This document shows, piece by piece, positions 6,908 through 14,404 of a stretch of DNA of 29,270 bases (position 1 is its first letter; each line of letters begins with the position of its first letter). The notes under the pieces are model-generated. The model did no database searches. It worked only from the letters and a program-made list of their open reading frames with translations, and was not told the DNA's origin. The DNA comes from UMGS1663 sp963621995 (lineage in GTDB: Bacteria > Bacillota > Clostridia > TANB77 > CAG-508). The DNA lies in assembly GCA_963621995.1 (NCBI GenBank), contig CAVFFZ010000016.1, positions 1-29,270 of the forward strand. Direction: 5' to 3'. A program made the position numbers and the translations under genes.

Positions 6908-7342
6908 TTAGCATTTTTTATTTAACATATCTTCTATAGTATGCCATGCTAAAAGTGCACATTTTACTCTAGCAGGCATGTTTGCTACATTTCTAAAAGC
7001 TATGGCATCTTCTAATTTTTCTAATTTCTTTTCATCAGTTGTTTCTCTTTTTATCATTTCTATAAAAGTCTTTACAATTTCTTTTGCTTCTTCTATAGTT
7101 TTACCTTTTAGGGTATCTATCATTATAGATGTTGATGCTTGAGAAATTGCACAGCCATGTCCTGAAAAGGCCATATCTTCTATTATATCTCCGTTTAGTT
7201 TTAATTCAAGTGTTATTTCATCTCCACAATTTGGGTTATGACCAACTTCACAGTAATCTGCATCTTTAAGTTCTTTTTTGTTATATGAATTCATACTATG
7301 TTCCATTATTAGCTCGTTATAAACATCTGTTAAGTCTTCCAT
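6908..7342 (-). CDS. sufU: SufU, zinc-dependent sulfur acceptor for SufS
   Basis: SufU takes persulfide sulfur from SufS and passes it to the SufBCD scaffold in Gram-positive bacteria. This 144-residue protein has the expected ligands: Cys in NPNCGDEITLELKL (about 37-50), Cys in SGHGCAISQAS (about 60-70) and Cys in ARVKCALLAWHTIEDML (about 125-141). The insertion separating SufU from IscU-type scaffolds is also present (TTDEKKLEKLEDAIAFRNV). Ribosome binding site GGAAGGAA precedes ATG 7342. It is last in the suf operon, 136 bp after the true sufS stop, across a strong hairpin that may lower or stabilise its part of the transcript. Confidence 0.95.
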   Translation of the reverse strand: MEDLTDVYNELIMEHSMNSYNKKELKDADYCEVGHNPNCGDEITLELKLNGDIIEDMAFSGHGCAISQASTSIMIDTLKGKTIEEAKEIVKTFIEMIKRETTDEKKLEKLEDAIAFRNVANMPARVKCALLAWHTIEDMLNKKC

Positions 7343-7393
7343 TTTTTATTCCTTCCTTTAAATTAATTGAAGATAATTAAATTTTGACAATGA

Positions 7394-7459
7394 AAATTTT
7401 ATTTAAAAAGCAAAGATAGAGTATGCTTTGTGTATATAACCTCATTTTAAATAAAATTT
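7394..7459. repeat. Perfect 15-bp inverted repeat between sufS and sufU
   Basis: AAATTTTATTTAAAA (7394-7408) and its exact complement (7445-7459) face each other across 36 nt, which contain a smaller CAAAG/CTTTG stem. There is no T run after it on the minus strand. It could be a processing or stability element, or a small inserted palindrome. Confidence 0.65.
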
Positions 7460-7478
7460 GACACAGCAAAAATTGTAA

Positions 7479-8700
<1,222 letters not shown>

Positions 8701-8713
8701 CTATTTATCCTTT

Positions 8714-9778
8714 CTAATCTAACCTTGTCTCAATTTCATCTATAATTTGATTTTTTAGTTCTTCATTTTCTATTCTTTCTAATATTTCGTTAAATCTTGC
8801 TCTAACCATTAATTTCATAGCTTCTTTAAGTTCAAAACCTCTGCTCATTATATAAAACAGCTCTTTCTCCCCTATTTTTCCTGCTGAACTTGAATGATTT
8901 CCTTCAACTTCTTCTTCTGAGCAAAGAAGCATTGGCAAAGCTAAAGATTTTGCTGTGTCAGATAAAAGCATACATGCTTCATTTTCATTTCCAGTAGCTT
9001 TTTTGCAACCCTTTTTGAAATCTATTGTACCTTTAAAATGCTTTTTAGCTTTATCTTTTAACGCTCCTTGAACTTCAATATTTATATTAGTTTTCTTACC
9101 ACGTAATTCGGCAATATAGTTTAGGTCAAATAGTTGGTCTTCTTTTCCTAAATAAATAGTATTTAAAGTGTTGTCTGAAAAATCGCCTAACAAATTAGAA
9201 TAATAATTCGTTATACTATTCTTTCCGCCAAAATCTACTATAGTATAGTCAACTTTAGCATTTTCTTCAAAATCATTTTGTATGCTCATAAAATTGTTTG
9301 AAAATTTATTCATAAGGTTTACTATTACTATATTTACTGTAGCATTTTCTTTTGCTACTACATTAATTATTCCATTATGAAATGCTTTTATATCTTCTTC
9401 AGACTCGTATTTTATAATAACAGTCATCTTTGAATTTATTTCTGCTTCAATTTGAATATTTTCACCCAACTCTGTATTATTTTTATCAAATTTAAATTCT
9501 ATTTGAACTTCGCTTTCTTCATTTTTGTTGACTTGCAATTTAAGCTTTCTATTTGCCTTATTTTTAGTTAAATTTGTTAAGTCATCATGTAATCCGTATA
9601 CAATATTAAAATCGCTTAAATCTTCATTTATATTTAAATTAGAACTATTGTTAATTATTTGCATATTATTAAATTCACGAACATTTTCTGGTATTTCAAT
9701 ATTTTCTAATTTAATATTGTTTATATTAAAATTTCTTGAAGTTCTTACTGGTGTTTCATTTAATTTTAATTTTTCCAT
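8714..9778 (-). CDS. sufD: SufD, Fe-S cluster assembly scaffold subunit
   Basis: SufD pairs with SufB in the SufBC2D scaffold. The 354-residue protein has a poorly conserved N-terminal half and the beta-helix core with the C-terminal SufB/SufD signature: NHSSSAGKIGEKELFYIMSRG, then ELKEAMKLMVRARFNEIL. The His in the GNHSSS motif is at the place of the conserved SufD His. It is a little shorter than many SufD proteins, mostly in the N-terminal region. It lies 90 bp after sufB, a gap occupied by two REP-like repeats, and 13 bp before sufS. AGAAAGGAT precedes ATG 9778. Confidence 0.93.
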   Translation of the reverse strand: MEKLKLNETPVRTSRNFNINNIKLENIEIPENVREFNNMQIINNSSNLNINEDLSDFNIVYGLHDDLTNLTKNKANRKLKLQVNKNEESEVQIEFKFDKNNTELGENIQIEAEINSKMTVIIKYESEEDIKAFHNGIINVVAKENATVNIVIVNLMNKFSNNFMSIQNDFEENAKVDYTIVDFGGKNSITNYYSNLLGDFSDNTLNTIYLGKEDQLFDLNYIAELRGKKTNINIEVQGALKDKAKKHFKGTIDFKKGCKKATGNENEACMLLSDTAKSLALPMLLCSEEEVEGNHSSSAGKIGEKELFYIMSRGFELKEAMKLMVRARFNEILERIENEELKNQIIDEIETRLD

Positions 9779-9794
9779 ATTTATCCTTTCTTCA

Positions 9795-9816
9795 TTAGGG
9801 ACTTCCCCTTTTTCTA
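9795..9816 (-). repeat. Partial palindrome of the second REP-like family
   Basis: The minus strand reads AAAAAGGGGAAGTCCCTAAT in the sufB-sufD gap, resembling one arm of the elements at 11293-11351 and 16286-16340. It lies beside a complete copy of the 40-bp repeat, so this gap seems to have taken up two elements. Confidence 0.4.
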
Positions 9817-9831
9817 AAAAACATTTTAATT

Positions 9832-9871
9832 ATGTAAAGGACAAAAGTGACCCGTCCCCAAATGTCCTTTA
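9832..9871 (-). repeat. 40-bp REP-like repeat, copy 1, at the sufB stop codon
   Basis: On the minus strand it starts with TAAAGGACATTTGGGG, continues GACGGGTCACTTTTG and ends TCCTTTACAT. Its first three bases are the sufB stop codon (9869-9871). The ends AAAGGACA and TGTCCTTT can pair. Four other copies lie at 14206, 14411, 19523 and 19779. Confidence 0.9.
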
Positions 9872-11269
9872 GCCGATTGCTCCTTCTAATTCTAGATTAA
9901 TTAAATTGTTCATTTCTACTGCATATTCAACTGGTAATTCTTTTGATATTGGATATGCAAATCCTCTTACTATCATTGCTTTTGCATCTTCTTCTGATAA
10001 TCCTCTGCTCATTAGGTAGAATATTGTTTTATCACTTATTTTTCCTATTTTTGCTTCGTGTGAAAATTCCACCTCATCTGTTCTTATATCATTTACTGGT
10101 ATTGTGTCTGATATTGATATATCATCTAACATAAGTGATTCACATGATACAGAAGATTTAGAGTTTACTGCGTTTTCGTTTATTCTTACCAAACTTCTAT
10201 ATGTGCACTTCCCCCCATTTTTTGATATTGATTTTGCATTTACTACACTTGATGTATTTGGTGCATTGTGAACTACTTTAAATCCATTGTCTAGGTTTTG
10301 TCCTCCTCCTGCAAATGAGATTCCTGTGTATTCTGTTTTAGCATTTTCTCCATTTAATATACTCATTGGATAAAGCATTGATATTTTTGAACCAAATGAA
10401 CCTGTTACCCAGTCTACTTGTGCATTTTTTCCTACAATTGCTTTTTTTGTATTTAAGTTAAGCATGTTTTTTGACCAGTTTTCTATTGTAGAATATCTTA
10501 AATATGCGTTATCTTTTACATATAACTCAACACATCCAGCATGTAAATTTACTTTATTGTATTTTGGAGCGCTACATCCTTCTATAAAGTGAAGACTTGC
10601 TCCTTCATCTACTATTATTAAAGTATGTTCAAATTGTCCTGATTCTGGTGAATTTAGTCTAAAGTATGATTGAAGTGGTATGTCTACTTTTACTCCCTTT
10701 GGAACATATACAAAAGAACCTCCTGACCATACTGCTCCATGAAGTGCTACAAATTTGTGGTCTGTAACTGGTACACATTTCATAAAATGTTCCTTTACTA
10801 AATCTGGATATTCTCTTACTGCTGTTTCCATGTCTGTATAAATTACACCTTGTTTTATAAGGTCTTCTTTCATACTATGGTAAACAACCTCTGAATCGTA
10901 TTGAGCTCCAACACCTGCTAGAGAGTTTTTTTCTGCTTCTGGAATTCCTAATTTATTAAAAGTATTTTTTATATCCTCTGGTACATCTTCCCATGAACTA
11001 TTTAATTTTGTTTTTGGACGTACATATGTTGCAATTTCATCCATATTTAATTCTGAAATATCTGGTCCCCATGTTGGCATTTCTAATTTATTATATACTT
11101 CTAATGCTTTTAATCTAAATTCTTTCATCCAATCTGGATCATTTTTTTGTTTTGATATTTCTTCTATAATTTCCTTCGTTAACCCTTTTTTTATTTTAAA
11201 ATCATATTCATCTTTATTTTTTATATCATAAATATTTCTATTTATTTCTTCAACTTGAGTCTTTGCCAT
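9869..11269 (-). CDS. sufB: SufB, Fe-S cluster assembly scaffold subunit
   Basis: Main scaffold subunit of SufBC2D, on which the nascent cluster is built. The 466 residues match the family throughout: VPVTDHKFVALHGAVWSGGS and FVYVPKGVKVDIPLQSYFR in the middle, EGCSAPKYNKVNLHAGCVEL in the beta-helix, and near the end SVSCESLMLDDISISDTIPV with a conserved Cys. The C-terminal region ends FYLMSRGLSEEDAKAMIVRG and so on. The stop codon TAA is also the first three bases of a 40-bp repeat. AAAGGAAAT precedes ATG 11269; 76 bp separate it from sufC, mostly a second palindromic element. Confidence 0.97.
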   Translation of the reverse strand: MAKTQVEEINRNIYDIKNKDEYDFKIKKGLTKEIIEEISKQKNDPDWMKEFRLKALEVYNKLEMPTWGPDISELNMDEIATYVRPKTKLNSSWEDVPEDIKNTFNKLGIPEAEKNSLAGVGAQYDSEVVYHSMKEDLIKQGVIYTDMETAVREYPDLVKEHFMKCVPVTDHKFVALHGAVWSGGSFVYVPKGVKVDIPLQSYFRLNSPESGQFEHTLIIVDEGASLHFIEGCSAPKYNKVNLHAGCVELYVKDNAYLRYSTIENWSKNMLNLNTKKAIVGKNAQVDWVTGSFGSKISMLYPMSILNGENAKTEYTGISFAGGGQNLDNGFKVVHNAPNTSSVVNAKSISKNGGKCTYRSLVRINENAVNSKSSVSCESLMLDDISISDTIPVNDIRTDEVEFSHEAKIGKISDKTIFYLMSRGLSEEDAKAMIVRGFAYPISKELPVEYAVEMNNLINLELEGAIG

Positions 11270-11292
11270 GTTTATTTCCTTTCATTTATACA

Positions 11293-11351
11293 AATTAGGA
11301 ACAGTGTCCCTTTTTGTGAAGTTGTCACAATTTTGATAACAGCCCCTAATT
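11293..11351. repeat. Palindromic element between sufC and sufB
   Basis: Outer arms AATTAGG and CCTAATT bracket 59 bp, with an inner stem TTGTGA/TCACAA. Reading in the sufC direction it starts at the sufC stop (TAGGGGCTGTTATC) and ends GGGACACTGTTCCTAATT. It belongs to the same general type as the element after the permease gene. It makes no T run and leaves the operon continuous. Confidence 0.6.
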
Positions 11352-12086
11352 GCGAAACATACTATATCCATTTTCTTCAATTTCTGTTGCCAATTCTTGC
11401 GTACCTGTTTTTACAATTTTTCCATTTACTAAAACATGTACATAATCAACTTTTAAGCTGTGTAAAATTTTAGTATTATGAGTAATAATTAAAACGCTAT
11501 TTTCATCATTTTTAAACATTTCTATTCCTTTGGAAACAGTCTTTATTGCGTCTACATCAAGCCCTGAATCTGTTTCATCTAAAATTGCAAGTGTTGGATT
11601 TAATACAAGCATTTGTAATATTTCGTTTTTCTTTTTTTCTCCACCAGAGAAGCCTACGTTTAAGCTCCTTTCCATATTCTTTGGATTCATATTTAGCTCT
11701 TCCATGTATTTTGCAAGTTCATCTTTAAATTGAAATATTTTTACAGGTTGTCCAGTTATTTTATTTTTAGCATATTTCAAAAAGTTTGTAACAGAAACTC
11801 CTGGTATTTCTTCTGGTAATTGGAAAGACATAAAAATACCTTTTCTTGCTATTTCGTCTGTTTTTAAATTTGTTATATCTTCACTTTCAAAATTAATTGT
11901 TCCATTTGTTTTTGTGTATTCTGGATTATTTAGTATTGCATTTGCAGTTGTAGTTTTACCAGAACCATTTGGCCCCATTATTACATGAATTTCTCCTTTT
12001 TTTATATTTAAATCTATTCCTTTTAAAATTTCTTTTTCTCCCGCATTTACATGTAAATTTTTTATTTCTAATAATTCGTTACTCAT
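11346..12086 (-). CDS. sufC: SufC, ABC-type ATPase of the Suf machinery
   Basis: Soluble ATPase that drives conformational change in SufBC2D. The 246 residues contain Walker A GPNGSGKTTTANAIL (about 38-52), the Q-loop region FMSFQLPEEIPGVSV, signature GFSGGEKKKNEILQ, Walker B LAILDETDSGLDVDA and the H-loop ITHNTKILH. FSGGEKKKNE and ETDSGLD are typical of SufC rather than of transport ATPases. It starts 4 bp after the regulator gene and so is probably translationally coupled. The stop is TAG, unlike the TAA used by most neighbours, and that TAG lies in the palindromic element. Confidence 0.97.
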   Translation of the reverse strand: MSNELLEIKNLHVNAGEKEILKGIDLNIKKGEIHVIMGPNGSGKTTTANAILNNPEYTKTNGTINFESEDITNLKTDEIARKGIFMSFQLPEEIPGVSVTNFLKYAKNKITGQPVKIFQFKDELAKYMEELNMNPKNMERSLNVGFSGGEKKKNEILQMLVLNPTLAILDETDSGLDVDAIKTVSKGIEMFKNDENSVLIITHNTKILHSLKVDYVHVLVNGKIVKTGTQELATEIEENGYSMFRN

Positions 12087-12090
12087 TTTT

Positions 12091-12540
12091 CTATTTCCTT
12101 TCTATCTTTCTTCTTGCACAACATCTGCACTTTTCCTTATTTATATCATAGTCACAATCTAGATTTGTTAACCCTAAAACTTTATGAATATATTTTGCAA
12201 GTTTATTTGTTGTATCATCTGATATTACAGATTTAATATTTTCCGCTTCTTTTTGTGCTTGCTCATCTTCCAAGTTTAAAACATCTTTCAAAAATAAATA
12301 AACTATATCATATGCTTCTAATATTTTTTTTGCTAATTCTTCTCCTTCTTTAGTAAGTTCTATAGTTCCATATGATTGATAGTTTACCATTTCATTTTCT
12401 TTTAAATTTTTTATTGCTTTATTTACACTTGGTTTAGTACAATTCATTTTGTTAGCAATATCTGTAACACGTACATTTTCATTTTGTTTTTTTAATATGT
12501 ATATTGTTTTTAGATATTCCTCTAAAGACTTTGATATCAT
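12091..12540 (-). CDS. DtxR/MntR-fold transcriptional regulator with a Cys cluster, probable suf regulator
   Basis: The 149-residue protein aligns with MntR/DtxR: a winged helix (about 5-68, with VTDIANKMNCTKPSVNKAIKNL) and a helical dimerisation domain (about 72-125). It has no SH3-like domain. Of the six MntR metal ligands known in Bacillus subtilis (D8, E11, H77, E99, E102, H103), the matching positions here are E8, K11, Y77, E100, K103 and S104, so most of that site is lost. Instead the tail has C129, C138, C140 and C141 in DCDYDINKEKCRCC, plus C34 in the recognition region. As first gene of the suf operon, 4 bp before sufC, it probably senses Fe-S status or iron through the cysteines; that is inference. 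AAAAAGGAG precedes ATG 12540. Confidence 0.85.
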   Translation of the reverse strand: MISKSLEEYLKTIYILKKQNENVRVTDIANKMNCTKPSVNKAIKNLKENEMVNYQSYGTIELTKEGEELAKKILEAYDIVYLFLKDVLNLEDEQAQKEAENIKSVISDDTTNKLAKYIHKVLGLTNLDCDYDINKEKCRCCARRKIERK

Positions 12541-12555
12541 AATATTTCTCCTTTT

Positions 12556-12609
12556 TGTTAGTTTCGGTTAACATTATAATATTTTTTAAATTGTTTGTCA
12601 AGGCTAACA
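12556..12609 (-). promoter_or_regulatory. suf operon promoter with repeated operator half-sites
   Basis: The minus strand reads TTGACA (12596-12601), 17 bp, TATAAT (12573-12578), a full consensus promoter. Directly upstream of the -35 is TGTTAGCC (12602-12609). The last base of the -10 begins TGTTAACC, which extends into an imperfect palindrome with arms TGTTA and TAACA 8 bp apart (12556-12573). These sites overlap the promoter on both sides and are good candidates for binding by the adjacent regulator. Confidence 0.75.
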
Positions 12610-12651
12610 TTGCATTTTTTGTATATTTTGCCCAATTATTTTTAATTAATT

Positions 12652-12688
12652 CTAACTATTTTTAGGGACAGAGCAAAAAAACAGTTAG
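12652..12688. repeat. Weak hairpin, possible decayed repeat
   Basis: CTAACT and AGTTAG face each other around a 25-nt loop that contains TTAGGGACAGAGC, similar to the second REP-like family. No function is visible. It lies in the gap between the flippase terminator and the suf promoter. Confidence 0.3.
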
Positions 12689-12717
12689 AAAAAAACTTAC
12701 ACCTAAATGTAAGTTTT
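12687..12717 (-). terminator. Intrinsic terminator of the flippase gene
   Basis: AAAACTTACA and TGTAAGTTTT pair around a 6-nt loop and are followed on the minus strand by a long T run. The stem begins inside the flippase stop codon. Confidence 0.85.
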
Positions 12718-14119
12718 AATTATTCTTCTTAAATCTATTTACTATTGGTCTTAAAATTTGACCTATAAAATTCTTATTAGTAAATATGCAATATACTAAT
12801 ACAACAATAAACATTAATATGTTAATTATCGTATTATTTTTATAATATGTAAATAATGTTAATACTAGTAATATCCAAAATATATAATTAAATTTTCCTT
12901 TTAAATTTATATATAATTTCAATTTTTGTCTTCTATACCAATATACAATTACATTAGAAACTAGTGTTGAAAATACAGCCGCATATATTCCAAACTTAGG
13001 TATAAATATAAAATTAATTACTATATTTATAATTGCAGCTACAATTGTTGTACTTCCCATTATTTTTGTATCTTTATATGCTCCAAAAATTCCTCCAAAG
13101 AAATTTGACATATTTGTATAATATATTGAAATCACTAAAATAGGAATGTATATATATGCTTCATTATAACTAGAATCTACTAATATAGGAAAAGCAAACG
13201 GCATTACTGCAATTAATCCTATTACAATCGCTTTTAAAAAATTCTTTACATCTTTATATATGCTATTATAATAACTTTCTTTATCATCTTCCTTTAAAAT
13301 TTTAGCAGCTGATTCTTTCCATGCTGTAGAGAAAAAACCATAACATGTGTATACTATATTAGGAAATTTATTAGCAATTGAATATATACCATTTTGTGCA
13401 GTTCCAGCCATTTGAGTTAGCATAAGCCTATCTGATAAACTTATTATAACCCAAGACAAATTATTTGGAACTAACGGAACTGAATATCTAATCATTTTTG
13501 ATAGCATTTTTCTGCTAAAGTCCTCTTTATTTACATATCTCATTAGATGAAGTTTTGCCAATATAAATATTGCAGTAAATGAATTTGCTATTACATTTGA
13601 CCACAAAAGACCATTTACGCCAAGTTTAAAGTTTACTATAAATACTATATTTAATATAATTGTTGATACTCCTAAAATAAAGTTTGATAATGAATATAAC
13701 TTTATTCTGCCCATACCTCTTGATAAAGCATTGCTTAGTCCTATCAATATGTTTGATAGCATAAATATTATAAATACTAATGTATATTCATAATGCATAA
13801 ATTTCATTATTAAAGTAGCAATTAGTGTAAATAGTACACTTCCAAATATGGTATATGTTATGGTTGCTGTTATAACTCTTTTCTTAGCTTTTTCGTCTTC
13901 TGCATCTATTAAGAATCTAAACATAGACTCTTCCATAAGTAATGTTATTATAGGTAACAAAAATACAGATAGTGTTACAAAAAAGTCATATGTTCCATAT
14001 TCTTCTGGACTTAATTTTGATGTATATAATGGTAATAATAGGAATGAAATTACTTGTGTACTTAGCTTTCCTATTGCTATTATTATTGTATTTATTAATA
14101 ATTGTTTTTTTTGGTTCAT
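12716..14119 (-). CDS. Wzx-type polysaccharide flippase (MOP superfamily)
   Basis: Integral membrane protein of about 467 residues with 12 to 14 hydrophobic spans, which would move lipid-linked glycan units across the membrane. N-terminal sequence LLINTIIIAIGKLSTQVISFLLLPLYTSKLSPEEYG (here broken by family convention into INTIIIAIGKLSTQ, then PLYTSKLSPEEYGTYD) is typical of Wzx/RfbX proteins. Charged loops hold FRFLIDAEDEKAKKR and SLSDRLMLTQMAGTAQNGIY. The start is taken at ATG 14119 because GGAAGTG lies 5 nt upstream; an upstream ATG at 14158 has no ribosome binding site. It is not next to glycosyltransferases. Substrate unknown; a link to rhamnose glycan through rfbC is only a guess. Confidence 0.85.
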   Translation of the reverse strand: MNQKKQLLINTIIIAIGKLSTQVISFLLLPLYTSKLSPEEYGTYDFFVTLSVFLLPIITLLMEESMFRFLIDAEDEKAKKRVITATITYTIFGSVLFTLIATLIMKFMHYEYTLVFIIFMLSNILIGLSNALSRGMGRIKLYSLSNFILGVSTIILNIVFIVNFKLGVNGLLWSNVIANSFTAIFILAKLHLMRYVNKEDFSRKMLSKMIRYSVPLVPNNLSWVIISLSDRLMLTQMAGTAQNGIYSIANKFPNIVYTCYGFFSTAWKESAAKILKEDDKESYYNSIYKDVKNFLKAIVIGLIAVMPFAFPILVDSSYNEAYIYIPILVISIYYTNMSNFFGGIFGAYKDTKIMGSTTIVAAIINIVINFIFIPKFGIYAAVFSTLVSNVIVYWYRRQKLKLYINLKGKFNYIFWILLVLTLFTYYKNNTIINILMFIVVLVYCIFTNKNFIGQILRPIVNRFKKNN

Positions 14120-14205
14120 TTTACACTTCCAATTCTTTAGTTTTTTATATACTATCATACTTATTTTTAATTATCAATTTTTTTATCTAAATTTCATAAA
14201 TTTTA

Positions 14206-14245
14206 TAAAGGACATTTGGGGACGGGTCACTTTTGTCCTTTACAT
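14206..14245 (+). repeat. 40-bp REP-like repeat, copy 2
   Basis: Same sequence as copy 1 in plus orientation, starting TAAAGGACATTTGGGG. It is the only copy not at the end of a recognisable gene in its own orientation. With copy 3 at 14411-14446 it forms an inverted pair around the ZIP remnant. Confidence 0.9.
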
Positions 14246-14275
14246 AAAATATGTAATTATAATAAAAAACCAGAA

Positions 14276-14392
14276 TCAAAATTTTGTAGCAGTTTGCACT
14301 GTAAACAAAATTTTGTTTTTCATTAGGAATACCATTGCTGCTCCTAATGTTGTTCCTAAAAACGGAATTGCAAGTCCTATAACTAAATCCAT
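14276..14392 (-). pseudogene. 5' remnant of a ZIP-family metal transporter
   Basis: A reading frame of 38 codons begins MDLVIGLAIPFLGTTLGAA and continues MVFLMKNK, the typical first membrane span of GufA/ZIP-family zinc transporters, which are normally about 250-270 residues. After about 27 residues the similarity stops and a TGA follows. An intact ribosome binding site (GAAAGGAG, 7 nt before ATG 14392) overlaps the mutL stop region. The fragment lies between two inverted copies of the 40-bp repeat, so loss of the rest may be tied to those repeats. Family assignment rests on recognition of the N-terminal motif. Confidence 0.65.
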
Positions 14393-14404
14393 TTTTTTCT
14401 CCTT

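Noticed and set aside
9525..9872. Plus-strand frame opposite sufD whose end reads YVKDKSDPSPNV, a string that recurs in plus-strand frames at 19652-20227 and, on the minus strand, at 14187-14408
   Set aside because: The shared peptide is only the translation of the 40-bp repeat in another frame. The frames are antisense to sufD and the ATPase or have no ribosome binding site, so they are not a protein family.
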